From the NCBI GenBank assembly GCA_964058845.1, contig CAXKVR010000718.1, positions 1 to 19,177 on the forward strand: a stretch of DNA of 19,177 nt, given 5' to 3'. Of this stretch, positions 8,410-15,277 are shown one piece after another. The stretch's first letter is position 1. Every line of letters begins with the position of its first letter. Origin of the DNA: Carex sylvatica (taxonomy: Eukaryota; Streptophyta; Magnoliopsida; Poales; Cyperaceae). The translations under genes were made by a program, and so were the position numbers. Under the pieces are notes generated by a model. The model saw only the letters and a list, made by a program, of their open reading frames with translations, had not been told where the DNA came from and did no database searches.

Positions 8410-8832
8410 GAAGAGGAGGATTCCAATGTCTCATGTCTTTCATACCTCATATTTTATATTTTCGTTTTAAAAGTCCAAATTGTCGATCCAAACCGTTCAA
8501 CATGATATATATGCTAAAATATGGTTAGAGATGAAATTTTATAATTTTTGAAATTTTTTTACTATTTTTTAAGATGGATAGAAAATCACTGTTTTTTGAA
8601 TAGTTCAAAAACAGTGATTTTATTTTTTAAGATGGGTAGAAAATCACTGTTTTTTGAACGGTTCAAAAACAATGATTTTGTATCTATCTTAAAAAATAGT
8701 AAATTTTTTTCAAAAAATATAAAATTTTATCTTTATACATATTTTAGTATAAATATTATGTTGAATAGTTCGGATCGACAATTTGAATATAAAATATGAG
8801 GTATGAAAAAGACGAGACATTGAACCCTCTTC
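8410..8832. mobile_element. Long-hairpin MITE, copy 2, 423 bp
   Basis: The ends GAAGAGG and CCTCTTC are followed by arms that pair almost along the whole element: CATACCTCATATTTTATATT on the left faces its complement near 8781-8806, and CAAATTGTCGATCC faces GGATCGACAATTTG. The centre holds two tandem smaller palindromes built on AAATCACTGTTTTTTGAA (about 8584-8621 and 8639-8678). A transcript would fold into a single stem of about 200 bp, the kind of structure that feeds small-RNA pathways. The open frames overlapping it are consequences of the repeat. Confidence 0.75.
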
Positions 8833-8849
8833 GAAAATTACACCACTTA

Positions 8850-9240
8850 GTGTTTTCTTTCGGGCCCAAAATAAAAGCCCAACTATGATAATAAAGCCCG
8901 TTGAAAAGAGTAACTGGACTAGGCAAACCAGTCACATTAGATGAACGGATTAAAAAAACAAATGAATACCTCTCCCGATCACCTGTTCTTATCGACAGAA
9001 CGTCCCTCATTTCTCTCTCAATTTTGATAACCTAGCAGCGGCAACGAGTACTCTCTTCTGACAAGATGTAATCGATAACCTAATTAATTACCCCTCCTGA
9101 CTTGTTCATATCGACATAACCCTAGCTAGCTACTTTCTGTCTTTCAGTTTCAATTTTTTTTTTTTTTTCGCAGGGGCTGCAAAGTGCTCGATCTCCCTCT
9201 CTAGATCTCAAAGGTTTTAGCAGGTCACAAACCATTTGGA
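8850..9240 (+). promoter_or_regulatory. Orphan promoter and 5' leader-like sequence
   Basis: GGGCCCA (about 8862) and AAAGCCCAA (about 8876) resemble site II elements of plant housekeeping promoters. They are followed by CT-rich leader-like sequence, a telo-box-like AACCCTAG near 9118, and possible splice acceptors (TTTCAG, TCGCAG). A block around 8985-9055 (GACAGAACG, TTTCTCTCT, GATAACC, AGCAGCGGCAACGAGTACTC) is related to 14555-14630. No open frame follows, so this may be the remains of a gene start or a copied 5' end. Confidence 0.35.
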
Positions 9241-9288
9241 AGTTTCACTCAAAAAAAAAGAAAAAAAGAAAAAAAAAACATTTGGAAG
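9233..9288 (+). mobile_element. Short poly(A) retro-insertion with 10-bp target duplication
   Basis: CATTTGGAAG at 9233-9242 is repeated exactly at 9279-9288. Between the copies are TTTCACTC and an A-rich tail of about 28 bases. A direct repeat flanking a poly(A) tract is the footprint of target-primed reverse transcription by a LINE, here with extreme 5' truncation. Confidence 0.6.
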
Positions 9289-9576
9289 AAATATCTTATA
9301 AATTATTAGCTTTTGGTTTGTAGTTTAAGATTATAATGGATTGCGCTTAATGAGAACCGTTCGGATATTGAATGCCCGTAAGGAATATTACTCACGAAAT
9401 AAAATTTTATTGTGTAAAGTATTCTACACTCGTCCAGATTGTTTTGTCATATTCTTATCTTAATTAATAAACTTACAATAGCCGAAATTATTATAAAGCA
9501 ACACATTACATGCAAACATGATTTACGAAGAGCTTGTTAATTTTATTTGCACGGGTAAAAGAGTTTAACAGTATCA
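9289..9576. other. Non-coding sequence before the array
   Basis: AT-rich and without frames. TTTTATTTGCACGGG at 9541-9555 resembles the end of the array spacer (TTTATTTTGCAAGGG), so a worn partial spacer may precede the first repeat. Confidence 0.45.
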
Positions 9577-11249
9577 GAACTCGATAATTTAGTAGGTATA
9601 TAATAGCAATATCCTCAAGAAATAATTATTTTTGTTGGCTTATCCTCAGCAATAGTTATTTTCAACCATGAGGATAAAACATATTTTTGTAGTATATGAC
9701 AAACAATAAAAAGATCGAACTTTTAAAAATGACAGTACCCTCTAAAAATAGAGCATTTCAATTAAATTGGCTTAAGATAGTATTTTATTTTAAAATTATT
9801 TACATAATTACACGTCATCTTGTTTTTTTGAAGACTAGGCTATAAATATCTTTGTTTATCTTGATACCAAAATCTTTCTCCTTCCTGTATTAATTATCAA
9901 AGTAGTGAATTTTAAAAAGGACTTACATAAATACAGCTTAGGAAATTTAGGTACGACCGAATAAGGCCTGGTAAGGCCCATTAGGCAGATGCATGTAACT
10001 TGGGTTCTGTTTATTTTGCAAGGGCGGAATTTGATAATTTGGTAGGTATATAATAGCATTATCCTCAAGAAATAATCATTTTCGTTGGTTTATCCTTAGC
10101 AATAGTTATTTTCAACCATGAAGATAAAACAGATTTTTGTAGTATATGACAAACAATAAAAAGATCGAACTTTTAAAAATGACAAGTACCCTCTAAAAAT
10201 AGAGCCTTTCAATTAAATTGACTTAAGATAGTATTTTTTTTAAAATTATTTACATAATTACACGTCATCTTGTTTTTTGAAGACTAGGCTATAAATATCT
10301 TTATTTATCTTGATACCAAAATCTTTCTCCTTCCTGTATTAATTATCAAAGTAGTGAATTTTAAAAAGGACTTACATAAATACAGCTTAGGAAATTTAGG
10401 TACGACCGAATAAGGCCCGGTAAGGCCCATTAGGCAGATGCATGTAACTTGGGTTCTGTTTATTTTGCAAGGGCGGAATTTGATAATTTGGTAGGTATAT
10501 AATAGCATTATCCTCAAGAAATAATCATTTTCGTTGGCTTATCCTTAGCAATAGTTATTTTCAACCATGAAGATAAAACAGATTTTTGTAGTATATGACA
10601 AACAATAAAAAGATCGAACTTTTAAAAATGACAAGTACCCTCTAAAAATAGAGCCTTTCAATTAAATTGACTTAAGATAGTATTTTTTTTAAAATTATTT
10701 ACATAATTACACGTCATCTTGTTTTTTGAAGACTAGGCTATAAATATCTTTGTTTATCTTGATACCAAAATCTTTCTCCTTCCTGTATTAATTATCAAAG
10801 TAGTGAATTTTAAAAAGGACTTACATAAATACAGCTTAGGAAATTTAGGTACGACCGAATAAGGCCCGGTAAGGCCCATTAGGCAGATGCATGTAACTTG
10901 GGTTCTGTTTATTTTGCAAGGGCGGAATTTGATAATTTGGTAGGTATATAATAGCATTATCCTCAAGAAATAATCATTTTCGTTGGCTTATCCTTAGCAA
11001 TAGTTATTTTCAACCATGAAGATAAAACAGATTTTTGTAGTATATAACAAACAATAAAAAGATCGAACTTTTAAAAATGACAAGTAACCTCTAAAAATAG
11101 AGCCTTTCAATTAAATTGGCTTAAGATAGTATTTTTTTTAAAATTATTTACATAATTACACGTCATCTTGTTTTTTGAAGACTAGACTATAAATATCTTT
11201 GTTTATCTTGATACCAAAATCTTTCTCCTTCCTGTATTAATTATCAAAG
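9577..11249 (+). repeat. Tandem array, 449-bp period, 3.7 copies
   Basis: GGTAGGTATATAATAGC-type starts occur at 9590, 10040, 10489 and 10938, giving periods of 450, 449 and 449. Each monomer has a 317-318 bp segment (9582-9899, 10032-10348, 10481-10797, 10930-11246) and a 132-bp spacer (9900-10031, 10349-10480, 10798-10929). The long segment starts TGATAATT (CGATAATT in the first copy) and ends AATTATCA, an 8-bp inverted repeat with TG...CA ends as in LTRs. Copies 2 to 4 are nearly identical; copy 1 is more diverged. The spacer is related to 3303-3655. Minus-strand frames of 70 codons recur in each copy but match no protein family. Confidence 0.92.
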
Positions 11250-11662
11250 CCTAACAAATTTTCAGCACCAACAAATCATGTTAAAACTGATGCTCAAACA
11301 AATACAATTCAAGCTTAAATATTTGTGGAAAGCGCAAATCCAATGCCCCAAGTTTCTGGCCCCCACTGGTCGTCCTCTAGGCCAAGTGAGAGTTCCTTTT
11401 TCATATTTTCTTTTATATCTTTCTGAGAAAATTTGGTGGTCGAGTCATTCAATTTTGAGATAAAGATTTGTGAATAACCACCACATATAACATTGTTTTT
11501 ATACTAGGCCTAAAAATATCATTTTTTTGGTTAATTGTTTCTATTATGTTATTTCTCATCGTAATCATTTAGGTAATTTTCTTGAATTTTTTTTTGCTTA
11601 TGTTTAAATTAATTCAAAGAGTAAAAAATAAAACAATAACAGAAACTTAATTTGCTGCTTAG
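11250..11662 (+). promoter_or_regulatory. Upstream region of the F-box gene, possible 5' exon and intron
   Basis: An ATG at 11278 opens a frame that ends in CTAGGCCAA at 11386, followed by a donor-like GTGAGA; an acceptor-like TGCTGCTTAG ends at 11662. This could be a 5' exon plus intron, but joining these sites puts the upstream ATG out of frame with the F-box frame, so it would be leader or an upstream ORF. No strong TATA box was identified. The tandem array ends at 11249 and therefore may replace part of the original promoter. Confidence 0.35.
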
Positions 11663-11664
11663 CA

Positions 11665-12789
11665 TTGTCCACGAGCAATTGGACTTATCTTCCAGAAGAC
11701 ATTTTAGATGAGATTATGAAGAAGATGTGCTATGCTGATTTCTCAACATTAGGTGCAGTTTGCAAATCGTGGCGATTGATGTGTATCAAACGCTTCTGTT
11801 GTTTTTCTAAAAGTATACCAATTGGAGCTCCAATATTATTGCTTAATGATTGCTACCAGTATTCAAATTCCCGCAAGTTTGTTAAAATGAATGGAGAGCT
11901 AGCAAGACACCAAATATTTATGCCAGAGGCAGCTAACAAGTGGGTCTGTGGATCTTCATGGGGATGGCTTGTTCTAGGAGGTATTGATAGTATGGAAGTA
12001 AGTCTTTTGAACCCATTGACGAGGTGCGTAATACGACTTCCCCCATTTGGCAAGTTCACCAAACGATTAACTTATGATGGTGAACCAAATATTCCCCTTA
12101 AAGGCTCTAGTTATATACACAAAGCAATCTTATCAACTAACCCGACAATATCAGAACAAGATTGCATCATAATGGCAATAGTTGGGAAAAATCGGAGACT
12201 CTCCTATTGTAGGATAGGAGATAAAAAATGGACAAAAGTCGAAGGCTACATACATTCACTTTCTGATATAGTTTATTATGAAGGAAAATTTTATTGCACT
12301 ACTAGTGTGGGTATTTTAATGTCTTTCAACATCATAGATCCAAATTCCACCGAAATGGTTACTTTGGGACTTTCTATTGATCGCCATGACTTTAGCCGGA
12401 AGTACTTGGTCATGGCATCGGGAAATCTATTACTAGTCTATAGAACACAAAATTATAAATTTAGAGTTCATTCACTGAATAAATGTAGTCAACGTGTTCC
12501 GCCTGCTCTTTGTCACCATTTGCAATATGAATGGTCTGAGATAGACTCCATAGGTGATCAATTATTGTTCATAGGAAATAATGACTCGTTTTCTCTACCA
12601 ACACGAAGGCAAAGTGGCAAAGCAAACTGCATCTACTTCACGGAACATGCCTTTGGTATGGTGCAAAGTGACTTTCATAATAATTTTTTTGGTATGTATG
12701 ATATTGCAAAAAAATCTACTTGGCTTTACAACGGAAACGCTGAGAATGATCCTTTTCCATCATTTTGGATAAGTCCAACTCCATGGTAA
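11665..12789 (+). CDS. F-box protein with KIB1-4 (DUF295) beta-propeller domain
   Basis: The frame holds 374 codons and ends with TAA. An F-box covers about residues 6-40 (NWTYLPEDIL at 5-14, VCKSWR at 32-37). The rest is a KIB1-4/DUF295 region with its typical motifs: WVCGSSWGWLVL near 93, LLNPLTRCVIRLPP at 114-127, and the family-type C-terminus FWISPTPW. F-box proteins link SKP1-cullin ubiquitin ligases to targets through the C-terminal domain; the target here is unknown. The length is normal for the family. The start is odd: the expected first codon is TTG (11665) and no in-frame ATG lies upstream. The first internal ATG (residue 18) would cut the F-box. The true start may come from a spliced upstream exon, a non-AUG codon, or be lost by mutation. 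A broken relative lies at 4295-4495. Confidence 0.88.
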   Translation: MSTSNWTYLPEDILDEIMKKMCYADFSTLGAVCKSWRLMCIKRFCCFSKSIPIGAPILLLNDCYQYSNSRKFVKMNGELARHQIFMPEAANKWVCGSSWGWLVLGGIDSMEVSLLNPLTRCVIRLPPFGKFTKRLTYDGEPNIPLKGSSYIHKAILSTNPTISEQDCIIMAIVGKNRRLSYCRIGDKKWTKVEGYIHSLSDIVYYEGKFYCTTSVGILMSFNIIDPNSTEMVTLGLSIDRHDFSRKYLVMASGNLLLVYRTQNYKFRVHSLNKCSQRVPPALCHHLQYEWSEIDSIGDQLLFIGNNDSFSLPTRRQSGKANCIYFTEHAFGMVQSDFHNNFFGMYDIAKKSTWLYNGNAENDPFPSFWISPTPW

Positions 12790-13291
12790 CAAGTAGTTAA
12801 TGTTTTGAGGCACTATTTAAAATATAGCACATGTGACTTTTTTTTTACTAGAATGTTTTTTTTATTTGTTTATTATTTTTTAATTAAAATTCACGATGTC
12901 ATCTATATGCTTTATGCATATTAATTGTAAGTTATCTAACTAATTCTTCTTGTTGCGAAATTTCTACTATAAGTTATCAGTTTCGTTTTGTTTTATTTTG
13001 TGTGCTAGTAATACAGGCACAAACATGTTATCACAAGTTCATATCGCCTTCCTTCAAACTCTCTCTACTTTTATAGGTTACGGCAGCTAAATATATTTCC
13101 AAGCACTGTTTATCTCATGAAACATCTCTATATTAAGTGATTATACCTAAATAAAGAATTTTAACCTAAAATAAAAACAAATTAACAAGTAACTCATCAA
13201 AAGGTGAAACAATTAATTTAATAACGGATGAATTTCATTGAGAACCCTATATCTCGAATCTTATATGGGCAGATTGGGCCATCATACGGGG
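12790..13291 (+). repeat. Duplicated 3' flank of the F-box gene (copy 2)
   Basis: Downstream of the stop codon, the sequence matches 4496-4866 through several blocks, and the match ends just after GATTGGGCC at 13280. It presumably contains the 3' untranslated region; AATAAA occurs near 13151. The block 13248-13280 is the best conserved part. Confidence 0.72.
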
Positions 13292-13622
13292 TAAGCATAT
13301 CAACACTACTCGTCGATATTTATTAACACAACTTACAAAAAAAAATTAGATGTACAAACAATTTTAACTCTCTTTATTTTATTTTTTTTCAGCTAACACA
13401 TCTTTAATTTGTATGATTTTGATCTTCGATTATGTGGATTAAAATTCCGAGTACGTCGACTACGTACGTCGTTGATGATTCCAAAATGTTGATTTCACTT
13501 CAATTTGATTTGAAGTTCTGAATGTCTTGATATCAGGAAATCAGACTTCTCTTATTTTCCTTTTTTTATGGTTGATTTGGATTATAGAGTTTCAGGTGAT
13601 ATCAAGTAATCGGATCCTCTAA
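13292..13622. other. Intergenic, nothing recognised
   Basis: No coding frame or transposon end. A local run of ACGTCGAC/TACGTACG near 13453-13470 is palindromic but isolated. Confidence 0.5.
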
Positions 13623-13760
13623 GAGCAACTACAGCGGCTTGCAAATACGCTTGCAAATCCGACATGTCATTTCAAAAACGCAAAGGCACCGATGTAGCGT
13701 CTCTTGCAGAAACGAAAGGTTTCAGGATTTGCAAGCTTGCAAATTGCTTGCAAAACGCTC
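13623..13760. mobile_element. Small palindromic MITE-like element, 138 bp
   Basis: Starts GAGCAACTACAGCGG and ends GCTC, with inverted repeats built from GCTTGCAAATCC (about 13650) and GGATTTGCAAGC (about 13725). Its right arm contains an 18-bp perfect palindrome, ATTTGCAAGCTTGCAAAT, at 13727-13744. No target duplication is evident (TAA left, AGA right). Confidence 0.4.
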
Positions 13761-13761
13761 A

Positions 13762-14115
13762 GAATTCCCGTTCGCTCGGTGAAATTAGGATTCGCGCGCA
13801 CTCATCAACGGAAAATATCTTGCTGCTCTTCCCCTACCCGTCCCCATTTCGGCCTCCGCCAAGCTTCCGCTGCTCTGATGACCTCTCTTCTCGGATCCAA
13901 ATTGGATCCGTTATATCTCTGCACGGAAATCCGGTCGCCACCGCCTCCGCTATCTCGCCACTATTCCCCTCCCTCCCACTTCTCCCGCACCAATTTATCC
14001 TCAATAATTAAAAAGAAGCTCACGAAACCAGAGATCTGAAGGCGACATTGACGGAGATGATGAAATTGACAGAGCTCCGCCTTGGCAGTCGAGCACAAGC
14101 TGGAGATCGCTTCAG
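13762..14115 (+). other. GC-richer exon-like segment, possible transit-peptide start
   Basis: Richer in C and G than its surroundings, with CT-rich leader-like sequence. An ATG at 13878 opens a 53-codon frame (MTSLLGSKLDPLYLCTEIRS onward) rich in Ser, Pro, Arg and His and ending in Lys-rich sequence, which resembles an organelle transit peptide. It stops at 14039. A neighbouring frame then carries an acidic stretch (EGDIDGDDEIDRAPPW) up to CTTCAGGTTACT, a possible splice donor near 14116. This could be the first exon of a decayed or captured gene. I do not recognise the parent, and overlapping frames weaken the coding case. Confidence 0.3.
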
Positions 14116-14540
14116 GTTACTAATTTAGATTTGCCACAAATTGCAATTTCTAAAGTTGGTTTATACAAGTCAAACTCCGTTATAAAGATGCATAGATTCT
14201 CACTATCAATCAAACATGCATATATTCTCACTAATTTTCAAAGTCGTGATGACATCAGACAATTTGTATTGCTATGAGAATTGTCCAGTTCAGAGTGTAC
14301 TGGATTTCCATCAAGCAATACCTCTTTGCCACTCTAGCAATAAATTGCTGCATAGGCACAGTTTGAATTGCTGTTAATTGCTCAATTCAGGATTTATGAG
14401 TCTTGGTTTTTTAACTTTAGGTCTAATTGCGTAACTGTGCATTGATTGGAAGCAAGGACAGCCGATGCTGATTGGAGCCGTCCATTCGCTATCAAGATTT
14501 AGGTGAACAACTTTAAGATGTGATCTGATCAAGCACACAC
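14116..14540. other. Intron-like or intergenic sequence
   Basis: T-rich sequence with no frame of interest. Follows the possible donor at 14116 and could be intron if 13762-14115 is an exon. No transposon ends seen. Confidence 0.35.
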
Positions 14541-14760
14541 GAATCTTGATGTCCTTTTGACAAAACCGTACTTTTTCTCTCTGGATTGTTATAACCATAG
14601 CAGCAGCTACGAAGTACTCTCCTCCTCTCTTTCGACAAAATCTCTCTCTAATGCGCACACACTAGCACAAATGGTCCAATTGCAGTCGTTGGATCATTTT
14701 TATAACCATATATATAGCAGCAGCTTCGAAATACCCTCCGAGTGTTAGGGTTTCTAACTT
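14541..14760 (+). repeat. Leader-like block related to 8985-9055, with internal duplication
   Basis: GACAAAACC, TTTTTCTCTCT, TATAACC, AGCAGCAGCTACGAAGTACTC and TTTCGACAAAAT (14558-14642) follow the same order as at 8985-9062. The unit ATAACCATA...GCAGCAGCTTCGAAATACCCTCC is repeated at 14702-14738, followed by a telo-box-like TTAGGGTTT near 14747. No gene starts here. Confidence 0.4.
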
Positions 14761-15008
14761 TCTATATTTTCTATATTAACTCAATGCTTGGCATTTCATT
14801 GTACATTTTTTTCATAAAGACAAAAGGTAGCTAGCACACCTCCCCTGCCGGTTAATTATATCTTTGTCTTTGCTATGATTCCTTAACTCTTGTTTTGTAG
14901 CCATTGTTATGATTTTAATTTTAGTTAATATCTGTTTGTCTATAATCATAATTCCTAAATTAATGCAGAGCATGATATCACAACCACAGCTGGCGAACAG
15001 ATTGATCC
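14761..15008. other. Intergenic sequence up to the Gypsy LTR
   Basis: AT-rich, and nothing recognised. It could partly belong to the LTR if the LTR is longer than proposed. Confidence 0.4.
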
Positions 15009-15241
15009 TGATGGGAGTTTCCCTTAATAGTTTATTTAACAAATATATTGTTACTCATAATTAGGATACAGATTTATTATCCATAAATAGGGTATTGCCT
15101 TAAAATCATTATTTTGAGTCATAAAGCCTGGCTTGTAGGCGAAGGAAAGGACAACATATACTTTTTTTTTTAATAAAAGCTCCTGGTTTCTTTTCCCTGG
15201 GTTTTTGGCGGAGGAAAATAAAACTTGCTCACGCTGCGTCA
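15009..15241 (+). repeat. 5' LTR of the Gypsy element (start proposed)
   Basis: The right end is fixed by the primer binding site: CGTCA ends at 15241, two bases before it. The left end is proposed at TGATGGGAG because TGATG and CGTCA form an imperfect TG...CA inverted repeat. The 233 bp include a TATA-like CCATAAATAGGG and a polyadenylation signal AATAAA at 15172-15177, in the correct U3-R order. Without the 3' LTR the left end cannot be proven. Confidence 0.55.
15083..15089 (+). promoter_or_regulatory. TATA box of the LTR
   Basis: ATAAATA, followed by GGG, sits about 89 bp before the AATAAA signal, as expected for U3. Element transcription would start near 15110-15120. Confidence 0.5.
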
Positions 15242-15243
15242 GT

Positions 15244-15255
15244 TGGTATCAGAGC
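15244..15255 (+). promoter_or_regulatory. Primer binding site, initiator tRNA-Met
   Basis: TGGTATCAGAGC is the complement of the 3' end of plant initiator tRNA-Met, the usual minus-strand primer of plant LTR retrotransposons. It lies two bases after the proposed LTR end and 22 bases before the gag ATG. Confidence 0.92.
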
Positions 15256-15277
15256 CCGGTTCTCAAATCCTACTTTG

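Noticed and set aside
8548..9010. Frames of 83 and 84 codons over the second hairpin
   Set aside because: The first is repetitive sequence from the nested palindromes. The second crosses from promoter-like DNA into the hairpin, with no recognisable domain.
9856..10966. Three near-identical minus-strand 70-codon frames
   Set aside because: They repeat only because the DNA repeats every 449 bp. They have no known domain, and the fourth copy lacks the spacer that encodes most of the frame.
9577..11249. CRISPR-like reading of the repeats and spacers
   Set aside because: The repeats are over 300 bp, the spacers are identical to one another, and the genome is plant nuclear.
13664..14039. Two overlapping frames of 111 and 115 codons
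   Set aside because: They overlap in different frames and start in the palindromic element. Neither matches a family; only the part from 13878 was kept, as a weak exon-like candidate.
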